Shown in pieces: positions 27,150 through 36,161 of a stretch of DNA of 64,000 bases. The position numbers were made by a program, and so were the translations under genes. The DNA lies in assembly GCA_036268075.1 (NCBI GenBank), contig DATAUV010000075.1, positions 37,109-101,108 of the forward strand. Direction: 5' to 3'. Source of the stretch: DATARH01 sp036268075. Its GTDB lineage: Bacteria > Pseudomonadota > Alphaproteobacteria > ATCC43930 > CGMCC-115725. The notes beneath the pieces were generated by a model, which was given only the letters and a program-made list of their open reading frames with translations, was not told the origin of the DNA and did not search any database. The first letter of the stretch is position 1; the number at the start of each line of letters is the position of its first letter.

Positions 27150-28932
27150 CGAGACCCCCGGCGAGACAGGCAGCGGCGAGCAGAGTCTATCCGGGGTCGG
27201 CGTTTCGCCGGGTATTGCGATCGGCACGGTCTATATCGGCGACCATGCCGCGGCGCCGGTCACCGAAACCAAGCTGCGCGAGAACGCCGTCGAGGCCGAG
27301 CGGGCCCGCTTCGCCGAGGCGGTGGCGCTGTCGGCGCGGCAGATCCGCAATCTGAAGCTGCGGGCGGCGGCGCTCCCCGGCAGCGCGCCCGAGGAAATCG
27401 CCGCGCTTCTCGACGCGCATCTGGCGATGCTGTCCAATTCGCGTCTCGTGCGCGGCGTCGACCAGCGCATCGCCAAGACGCGGGTCAACGCCGAGCGCTC
27501 GGTCGAACTCGGGATCGACGAGATCGGCAAGGCCTTCGCGGCGATGCGCGACCCGTATCTCGCCTCGCGCATCGACGATATCCGCGTCGTCGGCGCGCGG
27601 CTTATTCGCAACCTGACCAGCCAGCCCTACACCGCCTACACCAAGCTGCCCGAGGGCGCGGTGATCCTCGCCGAGGAGGTGACGCCGGCCGATACCGCGC
27701 TGATGGACCCGCGCCGGATCGCCGGGTTCGCGACCGTGTTCGGCGGGCACGAGGGGCACACGGCGATCGTCGCGCGGGCGCTGGGGCTGCCGGCGGTGAT
27801 GGGCGTTGCTGGCCTCCTCGCAAGTGCGAAGAGCGGCGCGACGGTCATCGTCGACGGCTCGGCCGGCACCGTGATCCTCGACCCGGCCCCGGCCACGGTC
27901 GAGGCCTATCGCCACCGCCAGGAGGATTTCACCCGCGAGGGGCGTCTCCTCGCGCGGCTGCGCCGGGCGCCGGCGGTGACCCGCGACGGCGTCGACATCC
28001 GGCTCGAAGGCAATCTCGAATTGCCGATCGAGCTCGATTACGCGCTCGCCTGCGGCGCGATGGGGCTGGGGCTCGTGCGTACCGAGTTCCTGTTCCTCAA
28101 CCGCGACGACCTGCCCGGCGAGGACGAGCAATACGAGTTCTACGCCAGCCTCGTGCGCGGCATGGACGGGCGGCCGGTGACGCTGCGCACGCTCGATGTC
28201 GGCGGCGACAAATTGCCGGCGGCGCTCGAAGGGATCGGCGGCGTCGAGGCGGCGAACCCGGCGCTCGGCCTGCGCGCGATCCGGCTGTCGTTGAAGGACC
28301 GCCGTCTCCTCGACACCCAGCTCGCGGCGATGCTGCGCGCCGCCAGTGACGGGCCGCTGCGCGTGCTGCTGCCGATGATCTCGTCGGTCGACGAAATTCG
28401 CCGCGTGCGCGAGGCGATGGAGCAGGTCGCCCGCCGCCTGCGCCGCCGCGGCCTGACCTTGCCGCGCAACCTGCCGCCGCTGGGCGCGATGATCGAGGTG
28501 CCGGGCGCCGCCGTCGCCGCCGACGCGCTCGCGGGCGAAGCGGATTTTTTCGCGATCGGCACCAACGACCTCGTGCAGTACACGCTGGCGATCGACCGCA
28601 GCGACGAGCGCGTCGCCCATCTCTACAACCCGCTCCATCCCGGCGTGCTGCGCCTCATACAGTTCGCCATCGAGGCCGCGGTGCGGCGGCGCATCCCGAT
28701 CAGCGTCTGCGGCGAGATCGCCGGCGACCCGCGCTATGCCGCGCTGCTGCTGGGGCTCGGGCTTCGGGAGCTGTCGATGACCCCGCGCAGCATCCCCCGC
28801 GTCAAGCAGCGCATCCGCAACCTCGACATCGTCGCCGCCACCCGCCGCGCCCGCGCGATCATGGACCAGTCCGATTCCGGCCGCATCGCCGCCCTCCTCG
28901 ACGATTTCAACACGCTGGCCGAGACGCATTGA
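27139..28932 (+). CDS. ptsI: PTS enzyme I (phosphoenolpyruvate-protein phosphotransferase)
   Basis: The 597-residue protein has the EI N-terminal domain, the phosphohistidine region GGHEGHTAIVAR (His207, where many family members have GGRTSHTAI), and the PEP-binding barrel with LRTLDVGGDK, LLPMISSVDEI, IEVPGAA and GTNDLVQYTLAIDR. There is no GAF domain, so it is not the PtsP type. It starts the phosphorelay from PEP to HPr. ATG 27139 overlaps ptsH by 11 bp. The variant phosphohistidine context deserves note but the His is intact. Confidence 0.93.
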   Translation: MRTDETPGETGSGEQSLSGVGVSPGIAIGTVYIGDHAAAPVTETKLRENAVEAERARFAEAVALSARQIRNLKLRAAALPGSAPEEIAALLDAHLAMLSNSRLVRGVDQRIAKTRVNAERSVELGIDEIGKAFAAMRDPYLASRIDDIRVVGARLIRNLTSQPYTAYTKLPEGAVILAEEVTPADTALMDPRRIAGFATVFGGHEGHTAIVARALGLPAVMGVAGLLASAKSGATVIVDGSAGTVILDPAPATVEAYRHRQEDFTREGRLLARLRRAPAVTRDGVDIRLEGNLELPIELDYALACGAMGLGLVRTEFLFLNRDDLPGEDEQYEFYASLVRGMDGRPVTLRTLDVGGDKLPAALEGIGGVEAANPALGLRAIRLSLKDRRLLDTQLAAMLRAASDGPLRVLLPMISSVDEIRRVREAMEQVARRLRRRGLTLPRNLPPLGAMIEVPGAAVAADALAGEADFFAIGTNDLVQYTLAIDRSDERVAHLYNPLHPGVLRLIQFAIEAAVRRRIPISVCGEIAGDPRYAALLLGLGLRELSMTPRSIPRVKQRIRNLDIVAATRRARAIMDQSDSGRIAALLDDFNTLAETH

Positions 28933-28936
28933 AGAC

Positions 28937-29000
28937 TAGGAGCGCGGGCGTCTCGCCCGCATCTAACACAAGGAATTGCGGGCGGGACGGCTGCGCCCCT
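28937..29000. repeat. Dispersed palindromic repeat family A, copy 3
   Basis: AGGAGCGCGGGCGTCTCGCC is followed after a spacer by GCGGGCGGGACGGCTGCGCC. It starts a few bases after the ptsI stop and precedes the ahcY promoter, so it separates the PTS operon from ahcY. Confidence 0.8.
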
Positions 29001-29007
29001 TACTCAG

Positions 29008-29036
29008 TTGACGACTTAAAGATATCTTTATATGTT
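29008..29036 (+). promoter_or_regulatory. ahcY promoter with palindromic operator in the spacer
   Basis: TTGACG (29008-29013), a 17-bp spacer and TATGTT (29031-29036) form a good sigma-70-type promoter. The spacer contains the perfect 14-bp palindrome TAAAGATATCTTTA (29017-29030), so a dimeric repressor bound there would block RNA polymerase. The position upstream of ahcY suggests control by a sulfur/methyl-cycle regulator, which is inferred. Confidence 0.7.
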
Positions 29037-29081
29037 GCGCGGGCATCCCCACCCATAAGTGCTCGTCCGAGGAGAATCCGC

Positions 29082-30377
<1,296 letters not shown>

Positions 30378-30523
30378 CGCAAACCCGCCGGGCGCAAGGC
30401 GAATCGTGGATTGTCGGAATGGGCGCGGCCCTTTCCTTTTGGCGGCGGATTCCCGATAATCGCGTGAATTGAAGAGCGGATCGTACCGCGCGACCTACTC
30501 TTCGCGAATCGGAACGGGGTTCC

Positions 30524-32797
30524 GTGATCCCAATCGCCGCAGGGTTGTGCCTCATCGCAGCGGTCGCGTTCGGCGTGCTGTGGTCGCGGGCGCGGGCCCA
30601 GCTCGCCGAGGCGCGGCGCGGCCGCGACCGTGCGGAGCGGGCGCGCGGCGGGCTGGCGGCCCTGCTCGAAACGGTGCCGCTGACCGTGTTCCGCTGGGGC
30701 CGCGACGGCACCGAGGCGACCGCCGGCGCGTTCGACCGCTTTCTCGCCGGGCTCGACCCGGGCGATGCCGGGCGCATTACCGCGGCGGTCGCGGCGCTGC
30801 GCGAGAGCGGCGCGCCGCTCGACGCGACGATCGCCACCCCCGCCGGCGCCACCTACACGATCGAGGGGCGCGGCACCGCGCATGGCGAGGCGGTGCTGTG
30901 GCTGACCGATGACTCGTCGGCGCACCGGGCCGAGGCCTCCCGCGCCGCGGCCGCGGCATTGGCCGGCGGGCTGCGCGACACGCTCGACGCGATCCACATC
31001 CCGGTGTGGCGGCGCAACCGCGACCTCGTGCTGATCGATTGCAACGGCGCCTACGCCGCCGCGCTCGACGCGACGCGCGAGGCGGCGCTCAACGAAAGCC
31101 GCGAGCTCGCCTCGGCCAACAACCGCAAGCAGGCCGAGGCGCTCGCCCGTGCCGCTGCCGCCGGTGAAATCCAGACCGAGCGGCGGCACGTGGTGATCGC
31201 CGGGTCGCGGCGCCTCCTCGAAGTCACCGAGTTGCCCGATCGCGACGGCGGCACCATCGGCTTTGCGATCGACCGCACCGATGTCGAGACCACCGAGAGC
31301 GAACTGTCACGCCACGTCGCCGCGCATGGCGCCGTGCTCGAAAGCATCCACGCGGCGGTGGCGATCTACGGAAAGGACAAGCGACTCATCTTTTTCAATT
31401 CGGCCTTCGCCGAGCTGTGGGGCGTCGAGGCCGAGTGGCTCCGGACCCAGCCCGGGCTCGACGAGCTGCTGGAACGGCTGCGCGAGCGGCGGCGCATCCC
31501 CGAGCTCGTCGATTTCCGCGCCTTCAAGCGCCAGCAGCTCGGCATGTTCACCTCCCTGATCGAGCCGTTGCAGGAGATGATGCACCTGCCCGACGGCCGC
31601 ACGCTGGGCGTCTCGATTTCACCGCACCCGTTTGGCGGCCTCACCTTTGTCTACGAGGACGTGACCGACCGTCTTGCCCTCGAAAGCTCGTACAACACCC
31701 TGATCGAGGTGCAGCGCGAGACGCTCGACAATCTGTTCGAGGGCATTGCCGTGTTCGGCAGCGACGGCCGGCTCAAACTGCACAACCCGGCCTACCGCAA
31801 GATCTGGGGGCTCGGCGAGGCCGACCTCGCCGGCGAGCCGCATATCAGCGAGATCGTCGAGAAGACCCGCGAGTACTATGCCGATTCCGGCGACTGGCCC
31901 GCGGCGCGCGAGGCGGTGATCGCCCGCATCACCGACGGCGTGCCGACCGCCGGGCCGCTCGACCGCCGCGACGGCTCGGTCTTGCAGCTCGCGACCATGC
32001 CGCTCCCCGACGGCAACGTGCTCCTGACCTGCCTCGACGTCACCGACACCGCGCGCGTGGAGCGCGCCCTGCGCGAGCGCAACGAGGCGCTGGAGACCGC
32101 GGGTCAGCTCAAGAGCGAGTTCATCGCCAACGTCTCCTACGAGCTGCGCACGCCGCTCAACGGCATCATCGGCTTCGCCGAAATTCTGGCGAACCAGTAT
32201 TTCGGCACCCTCAACCAGCGCCAGCTCGATTACAGCCGCGGCATCCTCGACAGCTCGCACCGGCTGTTGTCGCTGATCAACGACATCCTCGACTTGGCGA
32301 CGATCGAGGCCGGGTATCTCGTGCTTGAAACCGGGTCGGTGGACGTGCTCGAGATGCTGCAGGCGATCATGACCCTGACCCGCGAGCGCGCGCGCAACCA
32401 GGACCTCGACCTCTCGCTCGTCTGCCCGTCCGCGATCGGCATGATCGACGCCGACGAGCGGCGGCTCAAGCAGGCGCTGTTCAACCTCATTTCAAACGCG
32501 ATCAAGTTCACCCCGACCGGCGGGTCGATCACGGTCGAGGCGCGGCGCGAGGCCGGCGACCTCGTGCTCGCGGTCTCCGATACCGGCGTCGGCATCCCCA
32601 GCGCCGACCAGGCCCGCATCTTCGACAAGTTCGAGCGGGGCAACGCCCAACTCCCGCAATCCGGCGCCGGGCTCGGCCTGTCGCTGGTCAAGAGCCTCAT
32701 TGAATTGCACGGCGGCGCGGTGACGATCGAATCAGCGCCGGGGACGGGGACGGTCGTTTCGTGTAGGTTGCCCGGGACCGTTGCGGCAGCGGATTGA
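30524..32797 (+). CDS. divL: DivL-type PAS-domain kinase with Tyr in place of the phosphoacceptor His
   Basis: The 757-residue protein has one N-terminal membrane helix (about residues 3-20), PAS-like domains near 150-250, 265-385 and 395-510, a dimerisation domain with NVSYELRTPLNGIIGF, and an ATPase domain with LFNLISNAIKFTPTGG, DTGVGIP and GAGLGLSLVKSL. The usual His of the H-box is Tyr539, as in Caulobacter DivL, an essential cell-cycle protein of similar size that acts with DivK and CckA. Architecture, Tyr and location before tsaE support the name. It starts at GTG and ends inside a palindromic repeat. Confidence 0.85.
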   Translation: MIPIAAGLCLIAAVAFGVLWSRARAQLAEARRGRDRAERARGGLAALLETVPLTVFRWGRDGTEATAGAFDRFLAGLDPGDAGRITAAVAALRESGAPLDATIATPAGATYTIEGRGTAHGEAVLWLTDDSSAHRAEASRAAAAALAGGLRDTLDAIHIPVWRRNRDLVLIDCNGAYAAALDATREAALNESRELASANNRKQAEALARAAAAGEIQTERRHVVIAGSRRLLEVTELPDRDGGTIGFAIDRTDVETTESELSRHVAAHGAVLESIHAAVAIYGKDKRLIFFNSAFAELWGVEAEWLRTQPGLDELLERLRERRRIPELVDFRAFKRQQLGMFTSLIEPLQEMMHLPDGRTLGVSISPHPFGGLTFVYEDVTDRLALESSYNTLIEVQRETLDNLFEGIAVFGSDGRLKLHNPAYRKIWGLGEADLAGEPHISEIVEKTREYYADSGDWPAAREAVIARITDGVPTAGPLDRRDGSVLQLATMPLPDGNVLLTCLDVTDTARVERALRERNEALETAGQLKSEFIANVSYELRTPLNGIIGFAEILANQYFGTLNQRQLDYSRGILDSSHRLLSLINDILDLATIEAGYLVLETGSVDVLEMLQAIMTLTRERARNQDLDLSLVCPSAIGMIDADERRLKQALFNLISNAIKFTPTGGSITVEARREAGDLVLAVSDTGVGIPSADQARIFDKFERGNAQLPQSGAGLGLSLVKSLIELHGGAVTIESAPGTGTVVSCRLPGTVAAAD

Positions 32798-32870
32798 TGG
32801 GCTTCGCGATGCTCAGCCCATCCTACAACGCTGGTGCCGTAGGATGGGCTGAGGGAACCGAAGCCCATCA
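32795..32870. repeat. Dispersed palindromic repeat family B, copy 2, containing both flanking stop codons
   Basis: Imperfect arms TGATGGGCTTCGCGATGCTC (from 32795) and its counterpart ending at 32870 flank a 12-base loop. Because both ends read TGATGGGC outward-in, the left end supplies the divL TGA (32795-32797) and the right end the TGA of the convergent reductase (32870-32868). It probably also serves as a two-way terminator. Confidence 0.85.
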
Positions 32871-33893
32871 CTTTTCGGCGCGGCCCGGCACCCCCCTCGT
32901 CGTCGAATACTCGAAATGCAGCGCCTCTCCCGGATGAACGAGCGGGTGGATCGCGTGCGCGGCCATCGCCGCCTCGGCAAAACCGGACAGGATCAGCTTG
33001 AGCTTGCCGGGATAGGCGCCGATGTCGCCGATCGCGAAAATGCCGGCACGCGAGCTGGCGCAATTCGCCGGATCGACCGCGATCCGGTTGTGGTCGAGCG
33101 CGAGGTCCCACTGGGCGAGGGGGCCGAGATCGGTCGCCAGCCCAAAAAACGGCAGCAGACGGTCCGCCTCCAGCCGCCGCGTGTTGCCGTCGAGATCGGC
33201 GACGATGACGGCCGACAATTCGCCGCCTGCGCCGTCGAGCCCGTGGAGCTGATAGGGGATCACCAGCTCGATCCTGCCGTCGTCGGCGAGCCGCTGAAGC
33301 TGGGCTGCCGATTGCGGCGCGGCGCGAAAACGGGGGCGGCGATGCACGACCGATACCCGCTCGGCCACCTCGCTCAGGGAAATCGCCCAGTCGACCGCGG
33401 AATCGCCGCCGCCGGCGATGACGACCCGGCGGCCGCGGAAATCCTCGCGCCGCCGCACGAGGTAGAACACGCTTTTTCCCTCGAACGCGGCGATTCCGTC
33501 GAGCGGCGGCCGATTCGGCCCGAATGCGCCGGCTCCGGCCGCGACGATCACCGCCCGCGCCGCGACGCGTTCGCCCCCCGCGGTCTCGACGACAAACCCC
33601 TCGGGGCCTTCCGACAGTCCGCTGACCGCCGCGCCGAAATGATAGACCGGGGCAAACGGCGCGGCCTGCTCGACCAGCCGGTCGACCAGATCGGCCGCGT
33701 CGATTCGCGGATAGCCGGGGATGTCGTAGATCGGCTTTTCCGGATAGAGCGCGGCGCATTGGCCGCCGGCCATGTCGAGCGCGTCGAAGACATGGCAGCG
33801 CATGTCGAGCATCCCGCACTCGAACACCGCGAAAAGCCCCACCGGGCCAGCCCCGATGATCGCCACATCGGTCTGCTGAAGCGACGCTGTCAT
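32868..33893 (-). CDS. Ferredoxin/flavodoxin-NADP+ reductase, thioredoxin-reductase-like type
   Basis: The 341-residue protein has an FAD motif (VAIIGAGPVGLFAVFECGM), the DMAGGQCAALYPEKPIYDIPG block, an NADPH motif (VVIAGGGDSAVDWA) and FAIGDIGAYPGKLKLILSGF. It lacks the CxxC redox pair of thioredoxin reductase. This is the type II ferredoxin-NADP reductase common in alphaproteobacteria and Gram-positives. ATG 33893 fits family length. It converges on divL, sharing a palindromic repeat. Confidence 0.9.
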   Translation of the reverse strand: MTASLQQTDVAIIGAGPVGLFAVFECGMLDMRCHVFDALDMAGGQCAALYPEKPIYDIPGYPRIDAADLVDRLVEQAAPFAPVYHFGAAVSGLSEGPEGFVVETAGGERVAARAVIVAAGAGAFGPNRPPLDGIAAFEGKSVFYLVRRREDFRGRRVVIAGGGDSAVDWAISLSEVAERVSVVHRRPRFRAAPQSAAQLQRLADDGRIELVIPYQLHGLDGAGGELSAVIVADLDGNTRRLEADRLLPFFGLATDLGPLAQWDLALDHNRIAVDPANCASSRAGIFAIGDIGAYPGKLKLILSGFAEAAMAAHAIHPLVHPGEALHFEYSTTRGVPGRAEK

Positions 33894-33981
33894 CCGCGTA
33901 TGATAGCCCGAGGACCTCGCGGCAGCGAGGCCGGCATCGTAATATTGCGGTGGCGCGGCGGCGGATTTACAAGCGCCGGGG

Positions 33982-34419
33982 ATGACGCATGTTGATCTGC
34001 CCGACGAGAATGCGACCGTCGCGTTGGCCGTCCGCATCGCGCGCCTGGCGCGGCCGGGCGACGTGATCGCGCTCACCGGCCCGCTCGGCGCCGGCAAGAC
34101 CGCGTTCGCCCGCGCCTTTATCCGCGCCCGCGGCGGCGCCGGCGAGGTGCCGAGCCCGACTTTTACACTGGTCCAGTGCTATGAGCTGCCGGGCGCGCCG
34201 GTCTGGCACTTCGACTGCTATCGTCTCCGCCACGCCGACGAGGCGTGGGAGCTCGGCATCGAGGACGCGTTTCGCGACGGCATCTCGCTGATCGAATGGC
34301 CCGACCGGATCGCGGCGCTGCTGCCGCGCGAGCGGCTCGATATCGGGCTTTCGCCCGGCGCCTCGTCGGGCGCGCGCCGCGCCGTGCTGAGCGGCTGGGG
34401 GGACCGGCTGGATGCATGA
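33982..34419 (+). CDS. tsaE: tRNA t6A37 biosynthesis ATPase TsaE
   Basis: The 145-residue protein has the Walker A motif LTGPLGAGKTAFARAF, PSPTFTLVQCYE, and HFDCYRL, which define TsaE. It assists the TsaB-TsaD complex that makes threonylcarbamoyl-adenosine at position 37 of ANN-decoding tRNAs. It overlaps amgK by 8 bp and starts the run tsaE-amgK-murU-addB-addA, a conserved alphaproteobacterial order. Confidence 0.95.
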   Translation: MTHVDLPDENATVALAVRIARLARPGDVIALTGPLGAGKTAFARAFIRARGGAGEVPSPTFTLVQCYELPGAPVWHFDCYRLRHADEAWELGIEDAFRDGISLIEWPDRIAALLPRERLDIGLSPGASSGARRAVLSGWGDRLDA

Positions 34420-35437
34420 GGTCGTCAGCGAGCGCGGCGAGACCATCGAGGGGTTTCTCAGCCTGCACGGCTGGGGCGGGGTCGACCCGGTGCTGCTCGC
34501 CGGGGACGCCTCGTTCCGCCGCTATTACCGGCTGACCGACGGCAGCCGCCGCCGTGCCGTATTGATGGACGCGCCGCCGCCGCACGAGGCGGTCGGCCCT
34601 TATATCGCGATTGCCGCCGCACTGCGCGACTACGGCTTTAGCGCCCCCGAAATCTTCGCCGAGGATGACGATGTCGGCCTCGCGCTGATCGAGGATTTCG
34701 GCGACGACACCTATACCCGCCTCCTCGCCGCCGGAAGCGACGAGCGGGCGCTCTACGGGCTGGCGATCGACACGCTGATCGCGTTGCAGCGCACCGCCGA
34801 GGCCCGCGGCCTGCCCGAACTGCCGCATTACGACGAGGAGCGGCTGCTCGCCGAGACGATGCTGCTGGTCGATTGGTACGCGCCGGCGGTGCTCGGCCAT
34901 CGCCTCCCCGCCGAGGACCGCGATGCCTACGCCGCGACATGGCGCCGGTTGCTCGCCCCGCTCCACGGGGGCGCGCCAACGCTGGTGCTGCGCGACTTTC
35001 ATGTCGACAATCTGATGCTGCTGCGCGATCGGCTGGGGGTGCGGCGCTGCGGGCTGCTCGATTTTCAGGATGCGGTGCGCGGCCCGGCGAGCTACGACCT
35101 CGTCTCGCTGATCGAGGATGCGCGGCGCGACGTGTCGGCCGAATTGCGCGAGGCGATGATGGCGCGCTACCTCGCCGCGTTCCCCGCCATCGACCGCGCC
35201 GAGTTCCGCCGCTCCGCCGCGATCCTCGCGGTTCAGCGCAACTGCAAGATCATCGGCATCTTTACCCGCCTCGCCCGGCGCGACGCCAAGCCGCAATATC
35301 TCGGCCACATCCCGCGCGTCTGGCGGCTCCTGGTCGAGGATTTGCGCGATCCGGCGCTGGCGCCCCTCGCGGCCTGGATCGACCGGCACCTGCCGCCGCG
35401 ATTTCGTCGCGTGCCGGCGGACCGCGGCGCCGCATGA
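34412..35437 (+). CDS. amgK: Aminoglycoside phosphotransferase-fold sugar kinase AmgK
   Basis: The 341-residue kinase has AGDASFRRYYR near the N-terminus, the catalytic loop LRDFHVDNLML and the metal-binding LLDFQDAVRGPASYDLVSL. These match AmgK, which phosphorylates N-acetylmuramate and N-acetylglucosamine at the anomeric position in cell-wall recycling. The next gene is murU, the partner step, joined by an ATGA overlap. Function is inferred from family and pairing. Confidence 0.88.
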   Translation: MHEVVSERGETIEGFLSLHGWGGVDPVLLAGDASFRRYYRLTDGSRRRAVLMDAPPPHEAVGPYIAIAAALRDYGFSAPEIFAEDDDVGLALIEDFGDDTYTRLLAAGSDERALYGLAIDTLIALQRTAEARGLPELPHYDEERLLAETMLLVDWYAPAVLGHRLPAEDRDAYAATWRRLLAPLHGGAPTLVLRDFHVDNLMLLRDRLGVRRCGLLDFQDAVRGPASYDLVSLIEDARRDVSAELREAMMARYLAAFPAIDRAEFRRSAAILAVQRNCKIIGIFTRLARRDAKPQYLGHIPRVWRLLVEDLRDPALAPLAAWIDRHLPPRFRRVPADRGAA

Positions 35438-36156
35438 TCCCGGTCCCCCAATCCGCGATGGTGCTGGCGGCCGGGCTCGGGACCCGGATGCGGCCGCTGA
35501 GCGACACCGTTCCCAAGCCGATGATCGAGATCGGCGGCCGCACTCTGCTGGACCACGCAATCGACCGGCTCGAGCGCGTCGGGGTCGAGCGCGTCGTCGT
35601 CAACGTGCATTACCAGGCCGAGCAGATCGTCGCCCATCTCGGCGCCCGCGCGCACCCGAAGATCATCTTCTCGCGCGAGGAGACGCTGCTCGACACCGGC
35701 GGCGGCGTCGCCCGCGCCTTGCCCTGGCTCGACGAGACCTTCTTCGTCGTCAACGGCGACGTGTTGTGGCTCGACGGCGCCGCCCTTGCGCTTGCCCGGC
35801 TCGCCGCGGCGTTCGATCCCGACCGGATGGACGCGGTCCTCCTGTTCCAGCGCACCGCCGGCGCGATCGGGTACGACGGTAACGGCGATTTCTTTCTCGA
35901 CCCGCTCGGCACCCCACGCCGGCGCGCCGAACGTGAGATCGCGCCCTATATCTTCGCCGGCATCCGCGTCCTGCACCGGCGCCTGTTCGACGGCGTCACC
36001 GACCCGGTGTTTTCCGTCAACCGCCTGTTCGACAAGGCAATCGACGCCGGCCGCCTCGCCGCGATCGTGCATGACGGCGAGTGGTACCACGTCAGCACCC
36101 CCGGCGGCCTCGCCGAGACGCGCGAGCGCCTCGCCGCGCACCGGATCGAGCGGTAG
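35434..36156 (+). CDS. murU: N-acetylmuramate-1-phosphate uridylyltransferase MurU-like
   Basis: The 240-residue nucleotidyltransferase has AMVLAAGLGTRMRPLSDTVPKPM with the pyrophosphorylase signature, then VVNGDVLW for metal binding and EWYHVSTPGGL at the end. It should make UDP-N-acetylmuramate from the AmgK product, bypassing de novo synthesis and the fosfomycin-sensitive MurA step. The start overlaps the amgK stop, and addB follows within 10 bp. Confidence 0.88.
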   Translation: MIPVPQSAMVLAAGLGTRMRPLSDTVPKPMIEIGGRTLLDHAIDRLERVGVERVVVNVHYQAEQIVAHLGARAHPKIIFSREETLLDTGGGVARALPWLDETFFVVNGDVLWLDGAALALARLAAAFDPDRMDAVLLFQRTAGAIGYDGNGDFFLDPLGTPRRRAEREIAPYIFAGIRVLHRRLFDGVTDPVFSVNRLFDKAIDAGRLAAIVHDGEWYHVSTPGGLAETRERLAAHRIER

Positions 36157-36161
36157 CCGCG

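Noticed and set aside
28937..29081. Possible SAH or SAM riboswitch before ahcY
   Set aside because: The region is a dispersed repeat followed by a promoter with a DNA palindrome; after the -10 box only about 45 bases of leader remain, and no SAH-aptamer pattern was recognised.
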